Shown here piece by piece: positions 16,491-25,411 of a DNA stretch of 64,000 bases. Below the pieces are notes generated by a model. It saw nothing but the letters and a program-made list of their open reading frames with translations, made no database searches and was not told the DNA's origin. Source of the stretch: Hyphococcus sp. (lineage in GTDB: Bacteria; Pseudomonadota; Alphaproteobacteria; Caulobacterales; Parvularculaceae). How positions within the stretch are numbered: the stretch's first letter is position 1; every line of letters begins with the position of its first letter. The position numbers and the translations under genes were made by a program. The stretch is taken from positions 1-64,000 of the forward strand of contig JANQJK010000015.1 of NCBI GenBank assembly GCA_028281665.1. The letters run 5' to 3'.

Positions 16491-18326
16491 ATGAGCGACC
16501 TGATGAGCGATGCAGAAGCGGCCGGCGGCGCGCCCGCGCCTTATCAGGTGCTTGCGCGGAAATACCGTCCGCAGCGCTTTGAAGACCTGATTGGCCACGA
16601 AGCGATGGTCCGGACGCTCAAAAATGCCTTTGCGTCCGATCGCATCGCCCACGCTTATATTCTCACCGGCGTGCGCGGCGTCGGCAAAACAACGACCGCG
16701 CGCATTCTCGCCCGGGCGCTGAACTATGTCGGACCGGATGGCGAGCATAATGGCCCGCAGATGGACATGGCGGCGGAGGGCCTGCACTGCAAAGCCATCG
16801 CCGAAAGCCGTCACCCGGACGTCCTCGAAATGGACGCCGCCTCGCGCACCGGCGTCGGCGACATTCGCGAACTCATCGAGGGCGTGCGCTACGCGCCGGT
16901 TGAGGCGCGATACAAAGTCTACATCATCGACGAAGTGCACATGCTGTCGACGGCGGCGTTCAATGCGCTTTTAAAAACCCTTGAGGAGCCGCCGCCCCAT
17001 GTGAAGTTCATCTTCGCGACGACGGAAATTCGCAGGGTGCCGGTGACGGTGCTGTCCCGTTGCCAGCGCTTCGATCTGAAGCGCATCGATCCCGAAACGC
17101 TCACCGATCACCTCGCCAGTATCGCCAAGCAGGAAAACGTTGCGGTCGCGCGCGACGGCCTGTTCATGATCGCGCGGGCGGCCGAAGGGTCCGTGCGTGA
17201 CGCGTTGTCGATCCTCGATCAGGCGATCGTTCAGCATAAATCCGCAGACGGATCGAGCGGCGAAGAGATTGGCGCGGACGTGGTGCGCGACATGCTGGGC
17301 CTCGCGGACCGGACCCTGGTGTGGGATCTCGTCGGCGCGTGTCTCAAGGGCGACGCAAAAGCAGCTCTCGAAGCGTTCGCCGCCCAGTATGACGCCGGGG
17401 CCGAGCCTGCGGTCGTGTTGCGCGATATGCTCGACATTGTGCACCTGCTGACCCGCGTGAAAGCGGCGGGGCCGGAAGCGGCGTCCCATGGGGCGGCCGG
17501 CGAGGCGGACGCCGAGCGTGCAAAACAGCTCGCAGACGGGCTCGAACTCAATGCGCTTACCCGCGCATGGTCGTTGCTGATGAAAGGCATGGCGGAAACG
17601 AACGCCGCGCCGGATCCGCCGGCCGCCGGCGAAATGGCGCTGATCCGTCTCTGCTTCGCCGCCGATCTTCCGACCCCGGATGAAGCGCTCAAAGCCCTAA
17701 AAAAAAATTCTGAAAACGGGCGCGGCGCGGTGAGCGCGCCGCCATCGGCGCAGCCCGATCCGGCGCCGGCGACGTCCGCCGCAGGGGCGACGATCATCAA
17801 CATCGAGCCGCCCTTAAGGCAGGCGCCGGCCGCGCATGAAGAAACGCTTTGCTCGTTCGAAGACGTCACCCGCCTTGCGGGCCGCATGCGCGATGCGAAG
17901 CTTCGCACCGAGCTCGAATCCTATGTTCATATTGTGCGGTTCGACGAGGGCCATATCGAAATGCGCCTTGGCGACGGCGCCCCCGATACGCTGCCCGGCC
18001 GGCTGACCCGGCGGCTAAAAGAGTGGACCGGCCGGCAATGGGTTGTCTCTGTCACGGAGCAGGAAAACGGCGCGGCGTCCGTGCGCGACAAACGCATGGC
18101 CGAGGTGATGGCGGACCCGCTGGTCGCCAAAGCGCTGGAAGTCTTTCCGGGGGCGAAGGTGACGAGCGTGAAAGAGCCCGAGGCGCCCCTCGCGCCGGCG
18201 CCCGATGAGCTGGAAGAAGACCCGCCCATTGATCCTGAGGACGAGGATGCCGACATCGGGGCATTGGAAGACGACGATATTGTGCTCAGCGTGCTGCGCG
18301 GGCGAACCGACAACCAAAAAGGCTGA
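16491..18326 (+). CDS. dnaX: DNA polymerase III subunits gamma/tau
   Basis: 611 residues from the ATG at 16491; ATG 16503 and an upstream ATG at 16446 are alternatives. AAA+ clamp-loader ATPase: Walker A GVRGVGKTTTARIL, Walker B-type IIDEVHMLSTAAF, sensor IFATTEIRRVP with Arg finger SRCQRFDLKRI, then the oligomerisation domain, then the tau-specific C-terminal domain (about 440-560) and an acidic tail. Of the usual four zinc-binding cysteines only one (LHCKAIAES) is seen. A run of nine A (17699-17707) lies at codons 403-406, at the gamma/tau boundary. First gene of dnaX-ebfC-recR. Confidence 0.96.
   Translation: MSDLMSDAEAAGGAPAPYQVLARKYRPQRFEDLIGHEAMVRTLKNAFASDRIAHAYILTGVRGVGKTTTARILARALNYVGPDGEHNGPQMDMAAEGLHCKAIAESRHPDVLEMDAASRTGVGDIRELIEGVRYAPVEARYKVYIIDEVHMLSTAAFNALLKTLEEPPPHVKFIFATTEIRRVPVTVLSRCQRFDLKRIDPETLTDHLASIAKQENVAVARDGLFMIARAAEGSVRDALSILDQAIVQHKSADGSSGEEIGADVVRDMLGLADRTLVWDLVGACLKGDAKAALEAFAAQYDAGAEPAVVLRDMLDIVHLLTRVKAAGPEAASHGAAGEADAERAKQLADGLELNALTRAWSLLMKGMAETNAAPDPPAAGEMALIRLCFAADLPTPDEALKALKKNSENGRGAVSAPPSAQPDPAPATSAAGATIINIEPPLRQAPAAHEETLCSFEDVTRLAGRMRDAKLRTELESYVHIVRFDEGHIEMRLGDGAPDTLPGRLTRRLKEWTGRQWVVSVTEQENGAASVRDKRMAEVMADPLVAKALEVFPGAKVTSVKEPEAPLAPAPDELEEDPPIDPEDEDADIGALEDDDIVLSVLRGRTDNQKG
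17699..17707 (+). promoter_or_regulatory. A9 run in dnaX; candidate slippage/frameshift site making gamma
   Basis: CTA AAA AAA AAT TCT GAA: nine consecutive A. A net -1 shift (or one extra A in the mRNA) reads AAA TTC TGA and stops at once; a net +1 shift stops nine codons on at CGG TGA. The product would be about 407 residues, matching the length of a gamma subunit. A9 at the same place drives transcriptional slippage in Thermus dnaX (known). Function here is inference. Confidence 0.5.
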
Positions 18327-18332
18327 AGCGAC

Positions 18333-18653
18333 ATGGATATTGGCAAGATCATGAAACAGGCCGGCGAGATGCAGGCCAAGATGGCGGAGATGCAGGAAAA
18401 GGTCGCCGCCATGGAAGTGACCGGCGAGGCCGGCGCCGGCATGGTCAAGGTGACGCTGAACGGCAAGGGCTACGCCTCCGCCGTCGCCATCGACCCGGAA
18501 CTTTTCAATGGCGATGACCGCGAAGTCGTGGAGGATCTCATCGCCGCGGCGGTCAACGACGCCCGCGCCAAACTCGATACTCAGTCAGCGGAACAAATGA
18601 AGGCGCTGACCGAAGGACTGCCCATCCCGCCGGGCATGAAGATGCCGTTTTAA
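18333..18653 (+). CDS. ebfC: YbaB/EbfC-family nucleoid-associated protein
   Basis: 106 residues, normal for the family. Features: N-terminal amphipathic helix (IGKIMKQAGEMQAKMAEMQEK), the KVTLNGKGYASAVAIDPEL strand region and a C-terminal PIPPGMKMPF. It is a dimeric DNA-binding protein, found next to dnaX and recR in most bacteria. Here it follows dnaX by 6 bases, but recR is displaced about 750 bases by an inserted two-gene cassette. Confidence 0.95.
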   Translation: MDIGKIMKQAGEMQAKMAEMQEKVAAMEVTGEAGAGMVKVTLNGKGYASAVAIDPELFNGDDREVVEDLIAAAVNDARAKLDTQSAEQMKALTEGLPIPPGMKMPF

Positions 18654-18705
18654 TAGGTTGTGTAAAAGCCAAATCACTTTATGGATTACACTTCGGAGGT
18701 GCATC

Positions 18706-18969
18706 ATGGCGGTTAGTGAGCAAGAAAAACAAGTAGCCTTGAACTTTAAGGCATTCGAAACAAAGCTAAACGACCTCATCGATAAATACGCAGGTAAATG
18801 GGCTTTGCTTCGAGACGGAAGTGTTGTTGAAATATTTGATACGGCTCGCGATGCGCATATCGCAGCGTGGAAGATTTTTGACGACGAACGCTTTTCAGTT
18901 CAGGAAATATCCAAAGCTCCCGTGGACTTAGGTTTTTATTCATATGCCGGCAATACGCGGTCGCCATAA
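18706..18969 (+). CDS. Small protein resembling DUF5678, partner of the retropepsin gene
   Basis: 87 residues from ATG 18706, chosen for the strong site GGAGGT 5 bases upstream. The pattern DLIDKYAGKWALLRDGSVVEIFDTARDAHIAAWKIF (residues about 24-59) resembles the short YxGKWVAL domain called DUF5678, often encoded beside aspartyl-protease-like genes. The coding sequence is clearly more AT-rich than dnaX and recR on either side, suggesting transfer. It overlaps the next gene by 26 bases. It could be a substrate, regulator or antitoxin-like partner of the protease; function unknown. Confidence 0.72.
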   Translation: MAVSEQEKQVALNFKAFETKLNDLIDKYAGKWALLRDGSVVEIFDTARDAHIAAWKIFDDERFSVQEISKAPVDLGFYSYAGNTRSP

Positions 18970-19399
18970 TAAAAGTCAGATTTTTCTCGACGTTGTTATC
19001 ATTGATGTGCACCGAGATTCAACACCGATACCTGAAGTCGACTACCTTTCTATCTCTCTAGAGCCTTTGCGAGCTTTGGTTGATACAGGGGCTACCGCAA
19101 CCAGTATTACCCCTCAAGCCGCAGTCAAGCTTAAGTTGAGGATGGCCGGTCGACGGACCGTGCTTACGGCAAGCGGCGCTACGGACGTACCGTTTTACTT
19201 TTTTCAAGTTGGCTTTTCGTTCCCCAGTCCGGTCGAGCCCGTTTCCCAAGCGACACAATTTGAAGTGTTACCCGAGCCAGTGATCGGCTCAACTTTGATA
19301 TTTGATAATTCACCGTTCGATATCCTGCTTGGCATGGATGTTATTTCGCAAGGTAATTTGATGATTCGAAGAGACGGATCATTCAGTTTTGAGTTTTAG
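18944..19399 (+). CDS. Retropepsin-like aspartic protease
   Basis: 151 residues. The N-terminal half carries the single-lobe aspartyl protease motif [13 protein letters not shown] (catalytic Asp in DTGA), and the C-terminal half the hydrophobic-hydrophobic-Gly element [10 protein letters not shown] typical of retroviral-type proteases, which act as dimers. There is no signal peptide, so it is probably cytoplasmic. Start overlap with the DUF5678-like gene suggests coupled translation. AT-rich relative to its neighbours. It separates ebfC from recR, which are normally adjacent, so it is probably an acquired cassette. Substrate unknown. Confidence 0.8.
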   Translation: MPAIRGRHNKSQIFLDVVIIDVHRDSTPIPEVDYLSISLEPLRALVDTGATATSITPQAAVKLKLRMAGRRTVLTASGATDVPFYFFQVGFSFPSPVEPVSQATQFEVLPEPVIGSTLIFDNSPFDILLGMDVISQGNLMIRRDGSFSFEF

Positions 19400-19401
19400 T
19401 T

Positions 19402-20007
19402 ATGCCCGCCTCTCCCATCGGTCCTGAACTTCAACGTCTCATTGATCTCCTTGCGAAAATGCCGGGGCTGGGGCCGCGCTCGGCCAAGCGCGCGGCGCTT
19501 TATCTCTTGAAGAAGCGTGGGGCTGTGATGGAGCCCCTCGCCTTCGCGCTCGACGATGCGGCGAAGAAAGTCAAAGCCTGCGGCATTTGCGGCAACTGGG
19601 ATTCGATTGACCCATGCGCGGTCTGCGCCGACGAGAGCCGCGATAAATCCGTCCTTTGCGTGGTGCAGGATGTGGGCGATCTCTGGGCGCTGGAGCGCGC
19701 CGGCGCCCATAAGGGCCGGTATCACGTGCTGGGCGGGCTTCTGTCGCCTCTCGACGGCGTCGGCCCGGATGACCTCAATATCGGTCGGCTCATCGAGCGC
19801 TCAAAAGAGCCGGAGGTAAAAGAGGTGGTCGTCGCCCTCGCCTCCACCGTCGACGGCCAGACAACGGCGCATTATCTCACCGAACATCTGGAAAGCGCCG
19901 ATGTTTCTGTGACGCGCCTCAGCCAGGGCGTGCCCGTGGGCGGCGAGCTTGATCATCTCGATGAAGGAACGCTCGCCGCGGCGATGAAAACCCGGCGGGC
20001 GTTTTGA
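19402..20007 (+). CDS. recR: Recombination mediator RecR
   Basis: 201 residues, standard length. HhH element [18 protein letters not shown], zinc finger CGIC...CAVC (Cys60, 63, 72, 75), then a Toprim domain ([36 protein letters not shown]) and the C-terminal [21 protein letters not shown]. It works with RecF/RecO to load RecA at gaps. The start is 2 bases past the retropepsin stop, so it now depends on transcription through the inserted cassette. Confidence 0.96.
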   Translation: MPASPIGPELQRLIDLLAKMPGLGPRSAKRAALYLLKKRGAVMEPLAFALDDAAKKVKACGICGNWDSIDPCAVCADESRDKSVLCVVQDVGDLWALERAGAHKGRYHVLGGLLSPLDGVGPDDLNIGRLIERSKEPEVKEVVVALASTVDGQTTAHYLTEHLESADVSVTRLSQGVPVGGELDHLDEGTLAAAMKTRRAF

Positions 20008-20012
20008 TTGCG

Positions 20013-20058
20013 CTTCATCCTGAGGAGCAAAAATTCCTTCGGCCTTCTCAGGATGAAG
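20013..20058. repeat. 12-bp inverted repeat between convergent recR and GT87 genes
   Basis: CTTCATCCTGAG (20013-20024) and its exact complement CTCAGGATGAAG (20047-20058) are separated by 22 bases. There is no T run. It lies between the two convergent stop codons, so it may serve as a bidirectional terminator or be a dispersed intergenic repeat; the CTTCATCCTGAG motif is common between genes in several alphaproteobacteria. Confidence 0.6.
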
Positions 20059-20069
20059 GAATATTTGCG

Positions 20070-21293
20070 TCACGATGGACGAAGCGTCCGGCGCATCGTT
20101 AGTACAAAGACCAGCAGCACAATCAGAAAGCCGGTTGAAACGCCCTGCCGCATGTCGGCGAACATCGGCGTTGAAACGGAAAGCACCCAGACGGCGGCGA
20201 GCATCCACTGCTCGTATTTCAGCCAACCGGTCTGCACGGCCCGCATGACCACAACAGCGACCGGAAAGCCGAGAATGATAAGTTCGTAGTAGAACCCATA
20301 TGGCGCGATGAGGAAGACGCCGGCGATGAGCGCCGCGGCGCGCAAGGCGCCGTCATCGATCATGCGCCAGACGCGCCAGACCGCGGCTGCGGCGCCGATG
20401 CCGCAGACGAGGTGGAAAATGCGCGCCGGCCACTCCGGCAGGCCGGCGAAAAGCGCCGCTGAATAGGGCGAGGCCATCTTGGCGAGCGGCATCATGCCGA
20501 CGCTGACCCGCGCGCTCACCTCCGTCACCGAAGCAACAAATGCGAGCCACGGTTCGACGCCATAGGCGGCGAGGCTCAACGCCGCCATGACCGCGGCGGT
20601 AATCGCGGCGACGCCGATCGCGCGCCAGCATCCGGCAGCGAGGTAGGCGATCGGGATAAGGAGGCCGAGATGAGGTTTTACGGTGAGGAGACCCGCTGCA
20701 ATCCCCGCGACGATCGGGCGGCGTTTCGGATCGGTCGCAGCAAGGATCAACAGCGCGGCGGTGAGAAAACCGTTCTGTCCGCTGGTGAGGGCGATGAACG
20801 CAGCAGGCGATGCGATGATGGCGAAGAACAGCAGGTTGTTTTTAATTTCCCTACGGAGCAATGCTGCATAGGCGCCGGCGGTCGCTGCGGAAAAAACCGA
20901 AAAGCCGAGGAGGTACGGCATGCCCGCGAAAACGGCGATGACGAGAAAATACGTAGGCGGATATTGCCAGCTTAAGGTGAGGTCGTCCCGGCCGGGAAAG
21001 GCGGCGTTCAGCCGCCCCTGAAAATCCGCGACATTGTAAATATTGGCGGCGGCGCCTTCCGCGGCGGCCTGGGCGGCGATGAAGAAGGCGGAGAAATCCC
21101 CGCCGATCATGATCCCATTCGCCCCGGCGGTGGCGGCCACATACATCATCGCGCTGGTGGATACTGAAATCCCGGCCCAGACGCCGAAGACCAGCCATAG
21201 ATTGCGCCGCGTCGGGGCGAAGCGCCCCCAACGGATCGTCAGGGCGCCCGCGCCTTTCGGCGCCGGCTGGCCAGAATGTTCGCCCGTCTTCAT
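20070..21293 (-). CDS. Polytopic membrane protein, GT87 (DUF2029) glycosyltransferase-like
   Basis: 407 residues with about ten transmembrane segments. Near the N-terminus is GGDFSAFFIAAQAAAEG, then SWQYPPTYFLV and LLTVKPHLGLLIPI: the D-F...A and YPP/KPH motifs of the DUF2029/GT87 polyprenyl-phosphate mannosyl- (or arabino-)transferase family. The catalytic Asp is probably in the first external loop (GGDF). The acceptor is unknown. It is divergent from rmuC, with a large hairpin in the gap. Confidence 0.8.
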   Translation of the reverse strand: MKTGEHSGQPAPKGAGALTIRWGRFAPTRRNLWLVFGVWAGISVSTSAMMYVAATAGANGIMIGGDFSAFFIAAQAAAEGAAANIYNVADFQGRLNAAFPGRDDLTLSWQYPPTYFLVIAVFAGMPYLLGFSVFSAATAGAYAALLRREIKNNLLFFAIIASPAAFIALTSGQNGFLTAALLILAATDPKRRPIVAGIAAGLLTVKPHLGLLIPIAYLAAGCWRAIGVAAITAAVMAALSLAAYGVEPWLAFVASVTEVSARVSVGMMPLAKMASPYSAALFAGLPEWPARIFHLVCGIGAAAAVWRVWRMIDDGALRAAALIAGVFLIAPYGFYYELIILGFPVAVVVMRAVQTGWLKYEQWMLAAVWVLSVSTPMFADMRQGVSTGFLIVLLVFVLTMRRTLRPS

Positions 21294-21309
21294 GGGGCGC
21301 GTTTTAGTC

Positions 21310-21373
21310 CCCCGGGCCTTTCCCTTTCGTTTAGGGCGCGACGAGCCCCCAAACGAAAGGGAAAGGCCCGGGG
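21310..21373. repeat. Perfect 23-bp inverted repeat (large hairpin) between divergent genes
   Basis: The left arm 21310-21332 (CCCCGGGCCTTTCCC then TTTCGTTT) is exactly complementary to the right arm 21351-21373; the 18-base loop can add GGG/CCC pairs. It sits between the start codons of two divergent genes, where a terminator would be unexpected. It may be a REP-like element or a regulatory structure. Confidence 0.85.
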
Positions 21374-21421
21374 AGAAATTCCGCGGGACTCGGGGCCCCG
21401 AATCGGATAAATGTTCACGTT

Positions 21422-22858
21422 ATGATCTCATTTCTCGCCGATATTGGCCTTGCTCCCGGTTCGCCGGCCTTCTGGGTCGCCTTCGCCTTGCTGGCGGCGC
21501 TCATCGCTATCGCCGCGTTCTCACGCCAGTCGTCGGGGCAGGCCGCCGCGCTCGCCCAGTCGCTGGAAGCAACGCGGTTGAAACTGGCCGGCGCCGAGCA
21601 GCGGGCCGCCGACGCCGAAAGGCTTGAGGCCGAGCTGGCGGAAGAAAGACGCCTCCGGGCCGCCGCGGAAAACGTTTCGGCTGCGCAAGAGGCGAGGCTG
21701 GAAGAGCGCGAAAAGGCGCTCGCCGAGATGAAGGCGCGCCTTGACGCCGAGTTCAGGGCGACGACGGCGGACCTTTTGAAGGGCGCCCATGAATCGTTCC
21801 TTGAGCGCGCAAAAGAGACGTTCGAGCGCTACAAGACGACGGCCAGCGCGGAAGGCGAGCACCGCCGCAAGGCCCTGGACGATCTCCTGAAGCCCGTGAG
21901 CGAGACCCTGAAACGCTACGAGAAGGGACTTGCCGATATGCGCGAGGAGCAGGCGCAGGCCCGCGGCGCCCTCAAAAACCAGATCGGCGATCTCGCGAAA
22001 CATACCCAGGACGTTCGCGCCGAGGCGCAAAAACTGTCGACCGCCTTGCGCGCCGGGCCGAAAACCCGCGGGCGCTGGGGCGAGGAGCAGCTAAGAAACG
22101 TCGTCGAGATTGCCGGCATGACCGCCCATGTGGATTTCGTCGAGCAGGCCGCCCATGCGGACGGCGACAAGCGCAAAATCCCCGACATGGTGGTCAGCCT
22201 GCCGGGCAAGCGGGTGATCGCCGTCGATTCCAAAGTCTCCCTTGGCGCCTATCTCGACGCCGTTGAGGCCGAAACGGATGAAGCGAAAGCGGCGGCGCTT
22301 CATCGGCATGCGGACGATTTATGGAGCCACGTGAAATCGCTCTCCATGAAGGATTACGCTGCGTCCTTGCGGGATTCCCTTGACTACACGGTGCTGTTCC
22401 TGCCGGGGGAGCATTTCTTTTCCGCCGCGCTCGACGTGCGCCCGGAGCTTTATCAGAAAGCCTTCGAACAAAAGATTCTTGTGGCGACCCCGACCATTCT
22501 GGTTGCGGTGCTGAAATCGGCGGCCCTGAACTGGCGGCAGGAAAAGATGACGGAGCACGCAAACGAAGTCGCGGGGATGGCGAAAGACCTCTATGACAGC
22601 CTCGTTACGATGACCGGCAACATAAAAGCGCTTGGCCGTTCACTTGAAGGAGCGGTCAAAAACTACAATGCATCCGTCGGCGGGCTTGAGGGCCGCGTCC
22701 TTTCCCGCGCGCGCAAGTTCGCCGAATACCAGTTGCCCGGCGTCGACAAGGAAATGCCCGAGGCCGCGCGCGTCGAAGGCGCCCTGCGCGAGATGCGCGA
22801 CAGCCCGGAGCTGCGGCTTCAATTCGACGCCGGCGAGAAAAAGGACGATGCCGCTTAG
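21422..22858 (+). CDS. rmuC: DNA recombination protein RmuC
   Basis: 478 residues. One N-terminal membrane segment (about 13-31), a long coiled coil rich in Ala/Glu/Arg (about 38-200), then the RmuC nuclease-like domain with TRGRWGEEQLRNVVEIAGM, PDMVVSLPGKRVIAVDSKVSL and YTVLFLPGEHFFSAAL. RmuC limits sequence inversions at short repeats and is predicted to have a PD-(D/E)XK-like core; the VIAVDSKV stretch carries the D..K part. Normal length. Confidence 0.95.
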   Translation: MISFLADIGLAPGSPAFWVAFALLAALIAIAAFSRQSSGQAAALAQSLEATRLKLAGAEQRAADAERLEAELAEERRLRAAAENVSAAQEARLEEREKALAEMKARLDAEFRATTADLLKGAHESFLERAKETFERYKTTASAEGEHRRKALDDLLKPVSETLKRYEKGLADMREEQAQARGALKNQIGDLAKHTQDVRAEAQKLSTALRAGPKTRGRWGEEQLRNVVEIAGMTAHVDFVEQAAHADGDKRKIPDMVVSLPGKRVIAVDSKVSLGAYLDAVEAETDEAKAAALHRHADDLWSHVKSLSMKDYAASLRDSLDYTVLFLPGEHFFSAALDVRPELYQKAFEQKILVATPTILVAVLKSAALNWRQEKMTEHANEVAGMAKDLYDSLVTMTGNIKALGRSLEGAVKNYNASVGGLEGRVLSRARKFAEYQLPGVDKEMPEAARVEGALREMRDSPELRLQFDAGEKKDDAA

Positions 22859-22864
22859 GGCGGC

Positions 22865-24388
22865 TTAGGCGCGCTCCTTCTTCGCCAGACGCCAGACCTC
22901 GCGCATTTTCGGGGGCGAGGCCTGGAGGATCGCCTGACGGAAGATCCGCCCCATGGTCCGCATCAGGAAGAACGCGAAGGCGAGCATCAGCGCCGTTGCG
23001 CCGACAATCTCCCAGAGCGGCGGATCGGCGGCGGCGCGCATCATCACCGCGTAAGGCGTGTAGATTGGGATCCAGGTGAGAATGGTCGCGATGAGGCCGT
23101 TCGGCTCCTGAAACACCATGATCATGAAAGGGAGCGGCGCAAAGACGAGCAGCATGACCGGCCCCATATAGGACTGGGCGTCCTGGAGCGAATTCGATAT
23201 GGCGCCGATGGCGAGAAACAGCATGGCGAAAATCAGATAGGCGCAGAAGAAATAGAAAAGATAGATCAGCAGCAAATTCGATGAGGTCAGTGCACTGACG
23301 ATGGTCATGGCGATGCTCTCCTGTCCGCCCGTGTCAATCGTCGCGCTGATGCCGATCCCGCCGGCGATAAAGATGGTCGGCATGGTGAGGCCGACGGCGC
23401 CGATGCCGATCAGCTTGCCCATCATCAACTGGTTAGCTGTTATGGACGACAAGAGAATCTCGACGATCTTGTTCGATCGCTCCTCAATCGTGTTGGTCAA
23501 AAGGAGATTGCCGACCCCGAAAATGATGACCAGCAGCATATAGGTCATGGCCGCGGGAAGGCTCGATTCGATGCGGTCAATGAGGCCGAGCTTCGCCTCG
23601 CCCGGCGCCCGGTCGGGTCGAAAAGACGCAACCGGCGCATCGGTCGCCTCAATCTCTTTGACGGCGTCGTCGCCGACGCCCAGCGCATTGTATTTTTCCC
23701 GCTTCAGCGCGTCTGTGAGCGCCGTTGAAACCCGCGACTGGAGCTCGGCGTCTGTAATATGACGGCTCCAATATTGCGCGGAAGCCGCATTTTCCGACGA
23801 TCCAAAGTCCGCAGGGATGAGCACGGCGGCGAATAATGGCCGGGCGCCGTCAGGCGTTTCGATCAGCCGGTCCTCGACGAGATAGGGCCTCAGCGCCGCC
23901 TCCGCCTCCTCCATTGTTGCGGCCTTCGATGCGTCGGGCGGCGGCAAAGCGGCGATCTTGTACGCCACTCTCGGCGCCACAAAGTCCGGCGCGCCGGGTT
24001 TTAACATCGGGTGGGCAATATCCAGCGCTGCGGCGGACCTGCCCTCGGCTTCGAATGCTGTGAGGCGTTTGCGGTCAATTTGCGTCGGGGCAAATGGCGC
24101 GGGCAGCTCGGCGCCGCCCTCCGGCAGGTTGATGCGAAAATACGCGTCAAGGGCATCCAGCACCGCGTAAGAATGCCGTCGCTCGATCCGGTCGAGAATA
24201 TCGTCCTTGTAAAGACCGGTTTCATCGTACACGACGAAATAGCGCACCGGTTTGGTGCGCTCCGCCACGCCGACGGCGGCGCTGACGGCGACAAACCCGA
24301 GGGGAAACATGAAGAGGAAAATCAGAAAGCCGCGCGAGAAAACATATTGACGATATTCGCGCCAGGCGATGAGCAGGATCTGGTTCAC
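22865..24388 (-). CDS. ABC-2-type exporter permease (NatB-like)
   Basis: 507 residues. One N-terminal transmembrane helix (about 17-40), a large extracytoplasmic domain (about 45-270), then five or six helices (about 275-485). It overlaps the ATPase gene upstream by 4 bases (ATGA). This matches the NatAB/YhaP layout of drug or sodium exporters; the substrate is not known. The last residues are basic and cytoplasmic. Confidence 0.88.
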   Translation of the reverse strand: MNQILLIAWREYRQYVFSRGFLIFLFMFPLGFVAVSAAVGVAERTKPVRYFVVYDETGLYKDDILDRIERRHSYAVLDALDAYFRINLPEGGAELPAPFAPTQIDRKRLTAFEAEGRSAAALDIAHPMLKPGAPDFVAPRVAYKIAALPPPDASKAATMEEAEAALRPYLVEDRLIETPDGARPLFAAVLIPADFGSSENAASAQYWSRHITDAELQSRVSTALTDALKREKYNALGVGDDAVKEIEATDAPVASFRPDRAPGEAKLGLIDRIESSLPAAMTYMLLVIIFGVGNLLLTNTIEERSNKIVEILLSSITANQLMMGKLIGIGAVGLTMPTIFIAGGIGISATIDTGGQESIAMTIVSALTSSNLLLIYLFYFFCAYLIFAMLFLAIGAISNSLQDAQSYMGPVMLLVFAPLPFMIMVFQEPNGLIATILTWIPIYTPYAVMMRAAADPPLWEIVGATALMLAFAFFLMRTMGRIFRQAILQASPPKMREVWRLAKKERA

Positions 24389-25344
24389 TCCGCGGCCTCC
24401 TTCATCATGGCGCCGGCGCCTGTCTCGTCATCGTCCCCGGCAAGAGCGACGAAGATGTCGTGCAGGGTCGCGCCCGCCTGTTCGAACCGGGTGAGGACGA
24501 TGCCCGCCGCGACCGCGCGCTCCAGGAACGCCTGCGGCTCGGCTCCGTCGTCGAGTTCGATTTCGTAGGTTGTTTCCGCGCCGCTTTCGTCCTCAACGCG
24601 TATGCTGGCGACGCCGCCAAGGGCGGTCAGCGCGTCCATCGGCGCGGTCGTGCGCACGTGAAGGCGCTGCGCGAAGGAAGCCCGCGCCTCGCTCATGGCG
24701 CCCTCAAAGCGTTTTTCGCCATGGGCCATAATCAGGAAGCGGTCGCACAGGCGCTCCGCATGCTGCATCACATGGGTCGAAAAAATGATCGTCCGCCCGG
24801 CGGCGCGCTGATTGCGGATGAGGTCTTCGAGAGTCTGCTGGTTGATCGGGTCAAGGCCCGAAAAGGGCTCATCGAGAATGAGCAGCTCCGGCTCGTGGGC
24901 GATGGTCGACAGAAGCTGAACCTTCTGCGCCATGCCTTTCGACAGGGCCTCGCATTTCGAGCGCGCAAATTCCGCAAGGCCGAATTCCTCAAGCAGCGCC
25001 ATGGCACGCTTGCGGGCGGCGGCCCGGGGCACGCCGCGAAGCTGCGAAAAATAGGCGATCGAATCGACAGCCTTCATTTTTTTGTAGAGGCCGCGCTCCT
25101 CCGGGAGGTAGCCGATGCGCCGCCGCACGGGGATCGCGGAGTCCGAGCCGAGAACAACGATCCGCCCCGATGTCGGGTTAATGATGTCGAGCATCATCCG
25201 CAGCGTTGTCGTCTTGCCGGCGCCGTTAGGCCCGAGAAAGCCATAGATCTCTCCCGGCGCAACAGCGAAGGAGAGATCGTCGACGGCGGTGAAGCCTCCA
25301 TATCGCTTGACGACGCTCTCAAGCAGCACAACCGGTTCGGACAT
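24385..25344 (-). CDS. ABC transporter ATP-binding protein (NatA-like)
   Basis: 319 residues. Walker A GPNGAGKTTT (from residue 38), signature LSKGMAQKVQLLS, Walker B ELLILDEPFSGLDP, H-loop IIFSTHVMQHAE. A C-terminal extension of about 90 residues ends in an acidic stretch and is typical of this subfamily (DUF4162-like). It provides ATP hydrolysis for the permease encoded by the overlapping next gene. Confidence 0.93.
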   Translation of the reverse strand: MSEPVVLLESVVKRYGGFTAVDDLSFAVAPGEIYGFLGPNGAGKTTTLRMMLDIINPTSGRIVVLGSDSAIPVRRRIGYLPEERGLYKKMKAVDSIAYFSQLRGVPRAAARKRAMALLEEFGLAEFARSKCEALSKGMAQKVQLLSTIAHEPELLILDEPFSGLDPINQQTLEDLIRNQRAAGRTIIFSTHVMQHAERLCDRFLIMAHGEKRFEGAMSEARASFAQRLHVRTTAPMDALTALGGVASIRVEDESGAETTYEIELDDGAEPQAFLERAVAAGIVLTRFEQAGATLHDIFVALAGDDDETGAGAMMKEAAE

Positions 25345-25411
25345 GAAATCGATACCCTGATAGGACCCGCGACCTTATCGCGGGGTCGGCGTTAAAGAAG
25401 CGATAAGTGCG

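Noticed and set aside
17699-17707. A9 run as a sequencing error or dnaX pseudogene
   Set aside because: The full frame continues with a good tau C-terminal domain, so the reading as given is intact; the run is reported as a possible slippage site.
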